Of a stretch of DNA of 64,000 nucleotides, positions 9,514 through 18,610 are shown one piece after another (position 1 is the stretch's first letter; every line of letters begins with the position of its first letter). Source of the DNA: Nocardioides marinus (GTDB lineage Bacteria > Actinomycetota > Actinomycetes > Propionibacteriales > Nocardioidaceae). The notes under the pieces were generated by a model that searched no databases, had not been told where the DNA came from, and was given only the letters and a program-made list of their open reading frames with translations. The stretch spans positions 2,432,001-2,496,000 of the forward strand of contig NZ_JACBZI010000001.1 of NCBI RefSeq assembly GCF_013408145.1. Reading direction: 5' to 3'. The translations under genes and the position numbers were made by a program.

Positions 9514-10479
9514 TCAGAACGCCGTCCACCCCGTGGGGCCGTCGTACGGCGCGCCGTCGACGGTGACACCCTCGCCCTGCGACACCGCGCCGATGACCGT
9601 CCACCCCGCGGGCACGCTCCCAGCGTCGGGGAACGTCGCCAGCAGGGCGTGGTCGTCCCCTCCCCCCAGGACGTAGCGCAGCGGGTCGGACCCGGTCGCG
9701 GCGGCCACCGCGTGCAGCGGCTCGGGGACCTCCAGGGTCTCGGTGCGCACGTCGATGCGCACGCCGGAGGCCCGGGCCAGGTGCCCGGCCTCGGACAGCA
9801 GGCCGTCGGAGACGTCGATCATCGCGGTGGCACCGGCCGCGGCGGCCTCCGGCCCCGCGTCGTACGGCGGAGCGGGCCGTCGGTAGGCCTCGACCAGCAC
9901 CCGGGGCGAGCGGAAGCCGCGGCCCAGGACCGCGAGCCCCCCGGCGGCCCAGCCCTGGCGACCGGCGAGGGCCAGGACGTCGCCGGCCTCGGCCCCGCCC
10001 CGCAGCACCGGCGCGACCGTGCACGCGCCCAGGACCGTGACGGAGACGACCAGCTGGTCGCCGCGCGTGACGTCTCCCCCGACCACGCTGGCGCCGACCG
10101 CGCGGCACTCCTCGGCGAAGCCCTCGGCGAACTCCGTGGCCCACGCCACCGGCAGGTCGGCAGGCACCGCCATGCCGATGGTCAGGCTGTGCGCCCGGCC
10201 GCCCATGGCGTTGATGTCGGAGAGGTTCTGCGCGGCGGCCCGGTGACCCACGTCGCGGGCCGGCACCCAGTCACGCCGGAAGTGGCGTCCCTCGACCAGC
10301 ATGTCGGTGGAGACCACCACGTGGCCGGTGCGGATCCGCAGCACCGCGGCGTCGTCGCCGGGGCCCACGAGCACCTGCTCCCCCTGCTCGAAGCTGGCGG
10401 TGAGGGCGTCGATGAGCTCGAACTCGCCGAGCTGCTCGACGGTCGGGTCCTCGGGGCGGGGCTGGGGTGCGTCCGACAT
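9514..10479 (-). CDS. thiL: Thiamine-monophosphate kinase
   Basis: ThiL phosphorylates thiamine monophosphate to the active cofactor. It belongs to the PurM/ThiL fold. The sequence shows VGPGDDAAVL, the VSTDMLVEGRHFRRDW substrate loop, LSDINAMGG, and AMIDVSDGLLSEAGHLA and VLGGGDDHALL motifs, all in order. It has 321 residues from the ATG at 10479. It ends convergently toward the rpmB terminator and starts divergently from the AsnC-like gene; other thi genes are absent. Confidence 0.95.
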   Translation of the reverse strand: MSDAPQPRPEDPTVEQLGEFELIDALTASFEQGEQVLVGPGDDAAVLRIRTGHVVVSTDMLVEGRHFRRDWVPARDVGHRAAAQNLSDINAMGGRAHSLTIGMAVPADLPVAWATEFAEGFAEECRAVGASVVGGDVTRGDQLVVSVTVLGACTVAPVLRGGAEAGDVLALAGRQGWAAGGLAVLGRGFRSPRVLVEAYRRPAPPYDAGPEAAAAGATAMIDVSDGLLSEAGHLARASGVRIDVRTETLEVPEPLHAVAAATGSDPLRYVLGGGDDHALLATFPDAGSVPAGWTVIGAVSQGEGVTVDGAPYDGPTGWTAF

Positions 10480-10625
10480 GGGCCCATCCCACCACCCGGG
10501 GTGCGGTCCGGGGACACCGGCCGCTGTCGTGCCGGGCCGCGGTTGCGGGTAGGTTGCTGACCGACACATCCGGGTGACGTGTCCGCGGCAGCGTCGCCGC
10601 GCAACCGACCCAGAGGGAGACAACG

Positions 10626-10862
10626 ATGGTCGTCCAGGCCTACATCCTGATCCAGACCGATGTCGGCAAGGCCGCCGAGGTCGCCGCCGCCATCGCCCAG
10701 GTCAAGGGCGTGACCCTCGCCGAGGACGTCACCGGCCCCTACGACGTCATCGTGCGCGCCGAGGCCCGCAACGTCGACGAGCTGGGCAAGCTGGTCGTCT
10801 CGAAGGTGCAGAACCTCGACGGCATCACCCGCACGCTCACGTGCCCCGTCGTCCACATCTGA
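10626..10862 (+). CDS. Stand-alone AsnC/Lrp ligand-binding (RAM) domain protein
   Basis: A 78-residue protein equal to the ligand-sensing half of Lrp/AsnC regulators, with no DNA-binding domain: VQAYILIQTDVGKAAEV, then VTGPYDVIVRAEARNVDEL and TRTLTCPVVH. Such one-domain proteins sit beside thiL in many actinobacteria; the fold usually forms octameric rings that bind amino acids. A GAGGGAG ribosome site precedes the ATG. A strong hairpin follows the stop codon. Confidence 0.85.
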   Translation: MVVQAYILIQTDVGKAAEVAAAIAQVKGVTLAEDVTGPYDVIVRAEARNVDELGKLVVSKVQNLDGITRTLTCPVVHI

Positions 10863-11326
10863 GCAGCCCCCTCCTGGGCGCTCCACGCGTCCGACGCCCC
10901 GGCTCCCTGCGGAGCCGGGGCGTCGTCGCGTGCACGGTCGCCCTGCTGCTCGCGGGCTGCTCGGGGCCGGCGGTGGAGCCGGTCGACGCCGAGCCTCTCG
11001 GAGCGCAGGAGCGGGCCGCGTGCGCGGCGTTCCTGGACGACCTGCCGTCGACCGCGGCCGACGCGCTGGTGACCTGCGGGGCGCCGGAGCCGGCCACGCT
11101 CGAGGCCACCTCGGAGTGCGACGAGGTGCGCGGCGTCGGGTGGTTCATCGACCCCGACGAGCTGGCCGACCCCGACTCACCCGTCACCGCGACTGCCATC
11201 GGCGTCCGCCCCCGCGTGGCCGTGGTCTTCGCCCCCGAGGAGCGGGGCCAGCGCTCGCTGGAGGTGTTGTCCGCGCTCGCCGACCCGGTGACCGAGCACC
11301 TCGAGCGCGTCAGCCGCTGTCGCTGA
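10841..11326 (+). CDS. DUF3515-type lipoprotein
   Basis: The frame has a signal region (RSRGVVACTVALLLAGC) whose LAGC is a lipobox, so a membrane-anchored lipoprotein is expected. The mature part has spaced cysteines (AACAAFLDDLPS, VTCGAPEP, SECDEVRGVGWF) and ends in SRCR; this matches the DUF3515 family, which sits next to thiL or ddl in actinobacteria. Function unknown. The start is uncertain. The GTG at 10841 overlaps the AsnC gene by 22 bp; CTG codons at 10859 and 10907 are alternatives, the last giving the most typical signal peptide. No ATG or TTG is available. Confidence 0.7.
   Translation: MPRRPHLSSPLLGAPRVRRPGSLRSRGVVACTVALLLAGCSGPAVEPVDAEPLGAQERAACAAFLDDLPSTAADALVTCGAPEPATLEATSECDEVRGVGWFIDPDELADPDSPVTATAIGVRPRVAVVFAPEERGQRSLEVLSALADPVTEHLERVSRCR
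10893..10924 (+). terminator. Perfect 14-bp hairpin after the AsnC-like gene
   Basis: GACGCCCCGGCTCC (10893-10906) pairs perfectly with 10911-10924 around a CTGC loop. There is no U-run, but the stem is 14 bp and GC-rich. It begins 31 bp after the AsnC stop. It overlaps the presumed N-terminal codons of the DUF3515 lipoprotein, so it either terminates upstream transcription or shields that start. Confidence 0.6.
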
Positions 11327-11355
11327 GCGTCGGGGCCCTGTGGGACCCTGCTGCC

Positions 11356-12315
11356 ATGAGCACCACCCACGAGGAGCTGCCCGGTCCGGTCGCCGTCATC
11401 GCCGGCGGGCTCAGCCACGAGCGCGACGTCTCCCTGGCCAGCGGTCGCAACCTGGTGCGCGAGCTGCGCCAGCTCGGCGTCGAGGCCGAGGCCTACGACT
11501 TCGACCGCAACCTGCTCACCCGCCTGGAGCAGGACAAGGTCGTGGCCGCGGTGCCGGCCCTGCACGGGCAGTTCGGCGAGGACGGCGAGATCCAGACGCT
11601 GCTCGAACTCATCGGCCTGCCGTTCGTCGGCTCGGGCAGCCGTGCCTGCCGCGTGGCTTGGGACAAGGCGACCGCCCGGGAGCTGCTGCGCCGCGAGGGC
11701 ATCGCGGTCCCCCAGAGCGTGGGCCTGTCCGCGCAGACCTTCCGCGACATCGGCGCCAACGCCCTGATGGAGCACGTCATGCACCGCCTCGGTGAGCGGG
11801 TCGTGGTCAAGCCGACCCGCTGCGGCAGCGCCCTGGGCGTCACCGGGGTCGACGGCATGGGCGCCCTGCCCTCGGCCCTCGTGCGCTCCTACGCCTACTG
11901 CGAGGACGCCCTCATCGAGCGCTTCCACGACGGGGTGGACGTCAGCGTCGTCTGCGTCGAGGACGCCGACGGCGTGCGGGCGCTGACCCCGGTGGCGGTC
12001 TACTACGAGAAGGGGCACGAGTTCGACTTCTCCGCGCGCTACACCGCCGAGTTCGTCTCCCTGGAGAAGCCCGCCTTCCCCGAGGAGGTCCTCGAGGAGC
12101 TGAGCCGGACCGCCTGCGAGGCGCACCGGGTGCTCGGGCTGTCCGACCTCTCACGCTCGGACTTCATCGTCTCCCCCGACGGCTCGTTCGTCGTGCTGGA
12201 GACCGCCATCACCCCCGGCGCCACCGAGACCTCGGTGATGCCCTTCGCCTGCACCCTGTCGGGCACCTCGCTGGGCCAGGTCACCCTCGACCTGGTGCGG
12301 GGCGTCCTGGGCTGA
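11356..12315 (+). CDS. D-Ala-D-Ala ligase family protein (divergent paralogue)
   Basis: A 319-residue ATP-grasp ligase. The N-terminal GGLSHERDVSLASG carries the Ddl glutamate, KPTRCGSALGV keeps the first serine of the Ddl GSS loop, and ARYTAEF keeps the omega-loop tyrosine, so the E-S-Y triad is present. The C-terminal metal-binding motif differs: Ddl has E-x-N before T-x-P-G, whereas this protein has Glu282, Thr283, Ala284, so the second metal ligand is lost. It runs tail-to-tail with the standard ddl, 3 bp apart. The substrate may differ from D-Ala; I would not call it a second Ddl without assay. Confidence 0.75.
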   Translation: MSTTHEELPGPVAVIAGGLSHERDVSLASGRNLVRELRQLGVEAEAYDFDRNLLTRLEQDKVVAAVPALHGQFGEDGEIQTLLELIGLPFVGSGSRACRVAWDKATARELLRREGIAVPQSVGLSAQTFRDIGANALMEHVMHRLGERVVVKPTRCGSALGVTGVDGMGALPSALVRSYAYCEDALIERFHDGVDVSVVCVEDADGVRALTPVAVYYEKGHEFDFSARYTAEFVSLEKPAFPEEVLEELSRTACEAHRVLGLSDLSRSDFIVSPDGSFVVLETAITPGATETSVMPFACTLSGTSLGQVTLDLVRGVLG

Positions 12316-12318
12316 GCC

Positions 12319-13398
12319 CTACCGCAGCCCCGTCGGGCGCTCCAGCGCGAGCTGGATCAGCTCGTCGACCAGCTCGGTGTAGGGCAGCCCGCTGGCCTCC
12401 CACATCTTGGAGTACATCGAGATCGGGGTGAACCCGGGCATGGTGTTGATCTCGTTGAGCAGCACCTCGCCGTCCGGGGTGACGAAGCAGTCCACCCTCG
12501 ACAGGCCCTCGGCCCCGATCGCCTCGAAGGCCTCGACGGCCAGCTCGCGCACCCGCTCGGCGACCGCCTCGGGCAGGTCGGCGGGGGCGTCGGTGCGGGC
12601 GTGGGTGGCCGAGAGGTACTTGGACTCGAAGTCGTAGAAGCCGGCCTGGTCGTGGTCGACCACGATCTCCCCGGGCACCGACGCACGCGGCGCCGCACCG
12701 GCGCGGCCGCCCAGCACCGCGCACTCGATCTCGCGTCCCTCGACGCCCTGCTCGACGAGCACCTTGGGGTCGTGGACCCGCGCCTCCTCGATCGCCTCGG
12801 ACAGGCCGGTGAGGTCGTCGACCCGGGTGACGCCCAGGGAGGAGCCGGCCCGCGCCGGCTTCACGAAGACCGGGAAGCGGAGCCGGGCCTGGACCCGGTC
12901 GACCACGGCCGACGGGCTCTCCTCCCACTCGCGCGGCTTGACGACGACGTACGGGGCGACGGGCAGGCCGTGACCGGCGAAGACGAGCTTCATGTAGGCC
13001 TTGTCCATGCCGACCGCCGAGGCGAGCACCCCGGCGCCGACGTAGGGCAGGCCGGCGAGCTCGAGCAGCCCCTGGATCGTGCCGTCCTCGCCGTACGGGC
13101 CGTGCAGCAGCGGGAAGACGACGTCCACCGGGCCGGCCTCGGCCAGCCCGGCGATCTCACGCCCCACCTCGGGGGTGACCTCGGGCAGGGCACCCGCGGT
13201 GAGCTCGAAGCGCGCGGCGTCCACCGACGGCAGCACCCACTCGCCGTCCCTGGTGATGCCGACCGGGAGCACGTCGTACTTCTCGCGGTCGATGGCCTTC
13301 ATCACCCCGGCCGCGGTCGCCGCCGAGATCGAGTGCTCGCCGGAGCGGCCGCCGAAGACGAGGGCCACGCGCACCTTGCGGGAGGGGCTGTCGGTCAT
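12319..13398 (-). CDS. ddl: D-alanine--D-alanine ligase
   Basis: Ddl makes the D-Ala-D-Ala dipeptide for peptidoglycan. All landmarks are present: VFGGRSGEHSISAATAAG, LLHGPYGEDGTIQG, KPARAGSSLGV, DFESKYLSATHA (the omega-loop KY pair of D-Ala-specific enzymes) and NEINTMPGFTPISM with the metal-binding E-x-N. It has 359 residues. The start is leaderless-like: a TAGCGT hexamer, whose TAG is the murF stop codon, ends 7 bp before the ATG. It follows murF by 10 bp, and MurF uses its product. Confidence 0.95.
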   Translation of the reverse strand: MTDSPSRKVRVALVFGGRSGEHSISAATAAGVMKAIDREKYDVLPVGITRDGEWVLPSVDAARFELTAGALPEVTPEVGREIAGLAEAGPVDVVFPLLHGPYGEDGTIQGLLELAGLPYVGAGVLASAVGMDKAYMKLVFAGHGLPVAPYVVVKPREWEESPSAVVDRVQARLRFPVFVKPARAGSSLGVTRVDDLTGLSEAIEEARVHDPKVLVEQGVEGREIECAVLGGRAGAAPRASVPGEIVVDHDQAGFYDFESKYLSATHARTDAPADLPEAVAERVRELAVEAFEAIGAEGLSRVDCFVTPDGEVLLNEINTMPGFTPISMYSKMWEASGLPYTELVDELIQLALERPTGLR

Positions 13399-13405
13399 GG
13401 GCCGG

Positions 13406-13411
13406 ACGCTA
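13406..13411 (-). promoter_or_regulatory. -10 element for leaderless ddl, overlapping the murF stop
   Basis: TAGCGT reads toward ddl and ends 7 bp before its ATG. Its first three bases are also the murF TAG stop codon. The spacing matches leaderless promoters in actinobacteria. It would let ddl be expressed apart from murF. Confidence 0.5.
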
Positions 13412-14785
13412 CTGGAGGGTCGCGGCCACCTCGTCGAGGCGCGCGCCACGGGAGGCCTTGAGGAGAACCGCGTCACCTTCGCGCACGTGCTCGGCCAGCC
13501 AGGCGATGGCCGCGGCGTTGTCGGGAAGCAGGTGGGAGGCCCCGCCCGCGCCCTCGTGGATGCCGCGGGCGGCCTCGCCGACGACGACCACGTGGTCGAC
13601 GCCGAGCCCGGCCGCGTAGGCGCCGACCCCACGATGCTCCTCGTCGTGGGTCTCCCCCAGCTCCTTCATCTCGCCGAGCACCGCGATCGTGCGCCGCACG
13701 TCGGCGTCGGCACCGATCGCGGCGAGCGCGTCGAGGGCCGCGCGGACGGAGTCGGGGTTGGCGTTGTAGGAGTCGTTGAGGACGATCACGCCGCCGTCGA
13801 GCTCACGAAGCTCCATCCGCCACTGCGACAGCGTCTCGACCTCCGACAGGGCCGTGGCGACCTCGGCGAGGGGGACGCCGCAGGCCAGTGCGACCGCGGC
13901 CGCGGCCGCGGCGTTGAGGGCCTGGTGCGCCCCGACGAGCCGCAGCGACACCTCCGCCTGCTCCTCGCCCCTCACCAGCCGGAAGGACGGTCGGCCCAAC
14001 CGGTCCAGCGTGAGCCCCTTCACGCGCACGTCGGCGGCCGGCACGTCACCGAAGGAGACCACCCGACCCACGGTGCGGGAGGCCATCGCCGAGACCCGCT
14101 CGTCGCCGGCGTTGAGGACGGCGGTGCCGGCCTCGGTCAGCGCCTCGACCAGCTCGCCCTTGGCCTGCGCGATCGCGTCACGGGAGCCGAACTCGCCCAG
14201 GTGGGCCTGCCCGACGTTGAGCACCACCGACACGTCGGGGCGCACCAGCCCCGTGAGCTCGGCGATGTGACCGATCCCGCGGGCACCCATCTCGAGCACC
14301 AGGAACCGGGTCGAGGGCTCCACGCGCAGCGCGGTCAGCGGCATGCCCAGCTCGTTGTTGAACGACCCCCGGGTCGCGACCGTGGCCGCCGACCGGCCCA
14401 GCACCGCCGCCAGCAGGTCCTTGGTCGAGGTCTTGCCCTGGGAGCCCGTCAGCGCCACGACGGTCAGGTCGCCCTCCTCGCGGACCCGGCTGACGACGTA
14501 CGACGCGAGGCGCTGGAGGGCGGCGCGCACGTCCGGCACGACGACCGTCGGCAGCTCGGTGGGCCGGGAGCCGAGCACGGCGACGGCACCGGCCGCCGCG
14601 GCCTGGTGGACGTGGTCGTGGCCGTCGACGCGCTCGCCGACGAAGGCGGCGAACAGGCTGCCGGGTGCGGCCTCGCGCCCGTCGATGACGACCGGGCCGT
14701 CCACGACGGGCGCGGTGTCGGCGGTCGTGCCGGCGAGCTCCCCGTCCACGATGTCGGCGACCAGGGCCAGGCTGAGGGCGATCAC
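13409..14785 (-). CDS. murF: UDP-MurNAc-tripeptide--D-Ala-D-Ala ligase
   Basis: MurF adds D-Ala-D-Ala to the UDP-MurNAc-tripeptide. The 458 residues include the P-loop [39 protein letters not shown], and the C-terminal [15 protein letters not shown] signature. The GTG at 14785 has a TAGGGT hexamer 7 bp upstream and no ribosome site. It is outside any division/cell-wall cluster in this window, paired with ddl instead. Confidence 0.92.
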   Translation of the reverse strand: MIALSLALVADIVDGELAGTTADTAPVVDGPVVIDGREAAPGSLFAAFVGERVDGHDHVHQAAAAGAVAVLGSRPTELPTVVVPDVRAALQRLASYVVSRVREEGDLTVVALTGSQGKTSTKDLLAAVLGRSAATVATRGSFNNELGMPLTALRVEPSTRFLVLEMGARGIGHIAELTGLVRPDVSVVLNVGQAHLGEFGSRDAIAQAKGELVEALTEAGTAVLNAGDERVSAMASRTVGRVVSFGDVPAADVRVKGLTLDRLGRPSFRLVRGEEQAEVSLRLVGAHQALNAAAAAAVALACGVPLAEVATALSEVETLSQWRMELRELDGGVIVLNDSYNANPDSVRAALDALAAIGADADVRRTIAVLGEMKELGETHDEEHRGVGAYAAGLGVDHVVVVGEAARGIHEGAGGASHLLPDNAAAIAWLAEHVREGDAVLLKASRGARLDEVAATLQ

Positions 14786-14792
14786 CCGGCCG

Positions 14793-14802
14793 ACCCTAGT
14801 GT
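14793..14802. promoter_or_regulatory. Overlapping divergent -10 elements of murF and the PLP enzyme gene
   Basis: On the minus strand TAGGGT (14793-14798) is 7 bp before the murF GTG. On the plus strand TAGTGT (14797-14802) is 6 bp before the ATG at 14809. They share the TA of a central CTAG, and only 23 bp separate the two start codons. Both genes would be leaderless. Confidence 0.5.
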
Positions 14803-14808
14803 GTGCGC

Positions 14809-15906
14809 ATGGCCGACGACTCCCTGCCCGACGCCCCCACGACCGACCTGCGCCCGTCCACGGTCGCGGTGACCTCGGGGCGCCCGCCGCACGAGGTGGA
14901 CCAGCCGCTGAACACCCCGATCACGATGGCCTCGACCTACGTGGCCGGCGGCGATCGGGAGTACGGCCGCTACGGCAACCCCACCTGGCAGGCCTTCGAA
15001 GAGGTGCTCGGCGAGCTCGAGGGCGGACGGGCGCTGGCGTTCTCCTCCGGCCTGGCAGCGGTCTCCGTCGTGCTGGACCTCGTGGGACAGGGCGCGCTGG
15101 TGCTCGCGCCTGACGCCGCCTACCAGGGCAGCCTGTCGCAGATCGCCGACCTCGAGATGCGCGGGCGGCTGCGCTCGAAGCTGATCGACATCGCCGACAC
15201 CGACGCGGTCGTCGCGGCCTGCGACGAGGACGTGGCACTGGTGTGGATCGAGTCGCCCACCAACCCCAACCTCGACGTCGCCGACATCGAGCGGATCTGC
15301 GCGGCGGCCCACGAAGCGGGGGCGTACGTCGTCGTCGACAACACCTTCGCCACCCCGCTCCTGCAGCGTCCGCTCGACCTCGGGGCGGACCTGGTCGTCC
15401 ACTCGGCGACCAAGTACCTCGCCGGTCACTCCGACGCGCTGCTGGGCGCGTTGGTCACCCGCGACGACGAGCTGTTCACCGTGCTCAAGCAGCGCCGTGA
15501 CCTGCTGGGGGCCGTGCCCGGAACCCTCGAGGCCTGGCTCGCGGTCCGCGGCATGCGCACCCTGCACCTGCGCGTCGAGCGCGCCCAGGCCAACGCCACC
15601 GAGCTGGCCCGCCGCCTCGGAGAGCACTCCGCGGTCGAGCGGGTCCGCTACCCCGGTTTCGGTGCGATCGTCAGCGTCGAGCTGGCGGCCGGCGCGCTCG
15701 CCGCCGACCTGCTGCCGCGCAAGACCAGGCTGTGGGTGCACGCCACCAGCCTCGGCGGGGTCGAGTCCACCCTCGAGAGGCGCCGCCGCTGGAAGTCGGA
15801 GCCCACCACGGTCTCCGACGCCCTGGTCCGTCTCTCCGTGGGCGTCGAGGACGTCGAGGACCTCTGGGAGGACCTCTCCCGAGCCCTGGACGGCCTCACG
15901 GACTGA
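14809..15906 (+). CDS. Cystathionine gamma-synthase/lyase-type PLP enzyme
   Basis: A Cys/Met-metabolism PLP enzyme. Landmarks: [22 protein letters not shown] near the N terminus, [51 protein letters not shown] with PLP Lys202, and a C-terminal [11 protein letters not shown] loop. At 365 residues it is slightly short for the family. Sequence alone does not settle synthase versus lyase. The ATG at 14809 fits the -10 spacing better than the GTG at 14803. It diverges from murF and ends in two 28-bp palindromes. Confidence 0.85.
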   Translation: MADDSLPDAPTTDLRPSTVAVTSGRPPHEVDQPLNTPITMASTYVAGGDREYGRYGNPTWQAFEEVLGELEGGRALAFSSGLAAVSVVLDLVGQGALVLAPDAAYQGSLSQIADLEMRGRLRSKLIDIADTDAVVAACDEDVALVWIESPTNPNLDVADIERICAAAHEAGAYVVVDNTFATPLLQRPLDLGADLVVHSATKYLAGHSDALLGALVTRDDELFTVLKQRRDLLGAVPGTLEAWLAVRGMRTLHLRVERAQANATELARRLGEHSAVERVRYPGFGAIVSVELAAGALAADLLPRKTRLWVHATSLGGVESTLERRRRWKSEPTTVSDALVRLSVGVEDVEDLWEDLSRALDGLTD

Positions 15907-15917
15907 CCCCCCACCGC

Positions 15918-15945
15918 CGAGCCGGCGTATCAATACGCCGGTTCG
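15918..15945. repeat. 28-bp palindrome, family A, copy 1
   Basis: Arms CGAGCCGGCGTAT and ATACGCCGGTTCG flank a 2-bp CA centre (one arm mismatch). It begins 12 bp after the stop of the PLP enzyme gene. It probably acts as a transcription terminator, and shares its sequence with three other copies in the window. Confidence 0.85.
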
Positions 15946-15960
15946 ACCCATCCGGCCCGC

Positions 15961-15988
15961 CGAGCCGGCGCATCAATACGCCGGTTCG
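15961..15988. repeat. 28-bp palindrome, family A, copy 2
   Basis: The second copy lies 15 bp after copy 1 and 4 bp beyond the gpsA stop codon (gpsA runs toward it). It has one extra arm change (CGCAT in place of CGTAT). Copies 1 and 2 together fill the gap between two convergent genes. Confidence 0.85.
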
Positions 15989-15992
15989 GCGC

Positions 15993-17003
15993 TCAGGCGG
16001 TCTCGGGCTTGGTGTCGCGGGCGAGGACGGCGTCCATCATCCCCTGGGCGGTGAGGCGGCCGGCGACGACGTCGTCGACGTACGTCGCGATGGGCGCGTC
16101 GACACCGGACTGCTCGGCCAGTGCGCGCAGCGACGAGCAGGACTTCGCGCCCTCGGCCACCTGACGGGTGCTGGCGTAGATCTCCTCGGTGGTCATGCCC
16201 TGCCCGAGCTTCTCGCCGAACGTGCGGTTGCGCGAGAGCGGCGAGGAGCAGGTGGCGACCAGGTCACCCAGCCCCGCGAGACCCATCAGCGTCAGCGGGT
16301 TGGCGCCCAGCTTCATCGCCAGCCGCGCCGTCTCCGCCAGCCCGCGGGTGATGATCGAGGCGGTGGTGTTGTCGCCGAAGCCGAGCCCCACGGCCATGCC
16401 GACCGCGAGACCGACGACGTTCTTGTAGGCGCCACCGAGCTCGCAGCCCAGGACATCGACCGAGGTGTAGGGACGGAAGGCGGGGCTGTGCACCCGCTGC
16501 TGCAGGCGGGTGGCGACGTCCTCGTCGGCACAGGCGACCACCGCGGCCGCGGGCTCGCGCCGGGCGATCTCCTTGGCCAGGTTGGGTCCGCTGATCACGG
16601 CGATGCGCTCCGCCCCGGCCCCGGTCTCCTGGGCGATGACCTCGCTCATCCGGTTCAGCGTCGAGAGCTCGACACCCTTCATCAGCGAGACCATCACGGC
16701 GTCGGGGTGCACGTGCGGCGCCCAGGTGCGCAGGTTCTCCCGGAAGGACTGCGACGGGGTCGCCCAGACCACGAGGTCGGCACCGTCCAGCGCTGCCTCG
16801 ACGTCGTGGGTGGAGCGCACGCTCGGCGGCAGCTCGACACCGGGCAGGTAGTCGGCGTTCTCGCGCCGCTCGTTGATGGCCGTGGCCACCTCGTCGCGGC
16901 GCGCCCAGATGGTGACGTCGTTGCCGGCGTCGGCCAGCACGATGGAGAACGCGGTGCCCCACGACCCCGCTCCGAACACCGCGACCTTGCCGAACTCACT
17001 CAT
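15993..17003 (-). CDS. gpsA: Glycerol-3-phosphate dehydrogenase [NAD(P)+]
   Basis: GpsA reduces dihydroxyacetone phosphate to sn-glycerol-3-phosphate for phospholipids. The 336 residues show the nucleotide-binding [10 protein letters not shown] at the N terminus, [33 protein letters not shown] with the catalytic lysine, and [20 protein letters not shown]. The ATG overlaps the plsC stop as ATGA, so plsC and gpsA are translationally coupled in one lipid-precursor operon. Confidence 0.96.
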   Translation of the reverse strand: MSEFGKVAVFGAGSWGTAFSIVLADAGNDVTIWARRDEVATAINERRENADYLPGVELPPSVRSTHDVEAALDGADLVVWATPSQSFRENLRTWAPHVHPDAVMVSLMKGVELSTLNRMSEVIAQETGAGAERIAVISGPNLAKEIARREPAAAVVACADEDVATRLQQRVHSPAFRPYTSVDVLGCELGGAYKNVVGLAVGMAVGLGFGDNTTASIITRGLAETARLAMKLGANPLTLMGLAGLGDLVATCSSPLSRNRTFGEKLGQGMTTEEIYASTRQVAEGAKSCSSLRALAEQSGVDAPIATYVDDVVAGRLTAQGMMDAVLARDTKPETA

Positions 17004-17803
17004 GCCGACTTCCTGTCCTCGTCCTTGCGATCCGACTTCTTGCCATCCGATTTCTTGCGATCCGACGTGTGGCGATCTTTGTAGGGGTCCCCCGACACTC
17101 GCATGTCGTAGCGCTCGGCGGGCGCATCCTCGCCGCGGATCTCCTCCACCTGCGCGGTGATCGCGGCCAGGATCCGGTCGGCCGCCTCCCTGACCACCTC
17201 GGGGGTCAGCTCCTTCTCGCGCAGGTCGTCCAGGTCGACGGGCTCGCCGACCGACATCGTGACCCGCTTGCGCGGGACCAGGTGGGGCCGCTTGGAGTAC
17301 GGCGGCAGCAGCTGCTGCGCGCCCCACTGCCCCACGGGGAGGACCGGGGCCCCGGTCTCCAGACCGATCCGTGCCGCCCCGGACTTGCCGGTCATCGGCC
17401 ACATGTCGGGGTCGCGGGTGATGGTGCCCTCGGGGTAGACCACGACGCACTCACCGCGACGGACGGCCTCCACGGCGGCGGCGTACGCGACGGCGCCCCT
17501 GCCCTCCCGCTCGACGGGGATCTGCCCGGCTGCGGTGAGGAAGCGACGCAGGAAGGAGTTCTTGAACAGGCCGGCCTTGGCGAGGTATCGCGGCAGCCGA
17601 CCGTGGTCGTAGACGATGTGCGCGGCCGTGAGCGGGTCGAGGTGTGAGATGTGGTTCATCGCCAGGACGCAGCCACCGCTGGCCGGGATCCGCTCGCCGT
17701 GTCGCCAGTCGTGGGTCGTCGTCGCCAGGAGCAGGGGCTTGATGATGCCGACGCCGAGGGAGAAGGCCCACCCTCGTCGTTGCTGCAGGTTCCGCACTGT
17801 CAC
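17000..17803 (-). CDS. plsC: 1-acyl-sn-glycerol-3-phosphate acyltransferase
   Basis: A 267-residue PlsC-type acyltransferase. The catalytic H-x4-D is NHISHLD (His51, Asp56), the acceptor motif is [12 protein letters not shown], and a hydrophobic stretch is near residues 12-28. The last 20 or so residues are an unusual hydrophilic run built of Asp-Arg-Lys-Lys-Ser units ([17 protein letters not shown]), encoded by near-identical short DNA repeats. This tail is extra to the enzyme fold. The GTG start has a TAACCT hexamer 6 bp upstream. Confidence 0.9.
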   Translation of the reverse strand: MTVRNLQQRRGWAFSLGVGIIKPLLLATTTHDWRHGERIPASGGCVLAMNHISHLDPLTAAHIVYDHGRLPRYLAKAGLFKNSFLRRFLTAAGQIPVEREGRGAVAYAAAVEAVRRGECVVVYPEGTITRDPDMWPMTGKSGAARIGLETGAPVLPVGQWGAQQLLPPYSKRPHLVPRKRVTMSVGEPVDLDDLREKELTPEVVREAADRILAAITAQVEEIRGEDAPAERYDMRVSGDPYKDRHTSDRKKSDGKKSDRKDEDRKSA

Positions 17804-17904
17804 CCGCGCAGGTTACTCGGGAGGTGACCGACGCCACGACAGGCCGGGGTCGCGTGCCGAACACCCTGCCCGGGCGGTCCGCAGCGCCTGGGAGGATGGG
17901 GGTG

Positions 17905-18564
17905 ATGTCCGACACCCCCCATGCTCCGACGGGCCCCACGTACGCCGTCGTGGTGCCCGTGAAGCCGCCCTCGCGCGGCAAGTCACGACTGGTCGGCCTC
18001 GCCGACGGTGCACGCGAGGAGCTGGCCGCGGCCTTCGCGCTGGACACCGTGACCGCGTGCCTGGCCGCCCGGCACGTGGGTGCGGTGCTGGTCGCGACCG
18101 ACGACGCCCGCTTCTCAGCCGCCCTGGCCGCCACCGGCGCGCCCTGCATCCCCGACGGTGACTCCTCCGACCTCAACGCGACCCTGCGCCAGACCGCGGC
18201 CGAGGCCCGCCGTCGGTGGCCGGCACTGCGAGCCGTGGCGTTGTGCGCCGACCTGCCTGCCCTGGACCCCGACGATCTCGACGCAGCACTCGAGGACCCC
18301 CGGATCTCGGGCGAGCGGGCCGGCTTCGTCGCCGATGCGGCCGGCATCGGGACGACGCTCTACTCCGCACCCTGGGAGCACTTCGACCCGAGGTACGGCG
18401 AGGGTTCCCGCCGCGCGCACCTCGACGCCGGTGCGGGCGAGGTCCTCGGCGAGCTGACGACGCTGCGCCGCGACGTCGACGACCTGCCCGACCTGCAGGC
18501 GGCCGCAGCGCTCGGGGTCGGCGAGCACACCCGTCGGGTCCTGGACGCACTCGGGCTGTTCTGA
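17905..18564 (+). CDS. cofC: 2-phospho-L-lactate/phosphoenolpyruvate guanylyltransferase
   Basis: CofC (FbiD) activates phospholactate or phosphoenolpyruvate with GTP in coenzyme F420 synthesis. The 219 residues start VVVPVKPPSRGKSRLVGL (the family nucleotide-binding loop) and contain ATDD, DLNATLRQTAAEA, CADLPALDPDDL and GTTLYSAP. A GGGAGG ribosome site 9 bp upstream selects the ATG at 17905 over the ATG at 17896. It is divergent from plsC and convergent with hup. It implies the organism makes F420. Confidence 0.92.
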   Translation: MSDTPHAPTGPTYAVVVPVKPPSRGKSRLVGLADGAREELAAAFALDTVTACLAARHVGAVLVATDDARFSAALAATGAPCIPDGDSSDLNATLRQTAAEARRRWPALRAVALCADLPALDPDDLDAALEDPRISGERAGFVADAAGIGTTLYSAPWEHFDPRYGEGSRRAHLDAGAGEVLGELTTLRRDVDDLPDLQAAAALGVGEHTRRVLDALGLF

Positions 18565-18610
18565 GATCACCATCCCCCGAGCCGCCGGGCCGCGGGGCCG
18601 GGCGACCACG

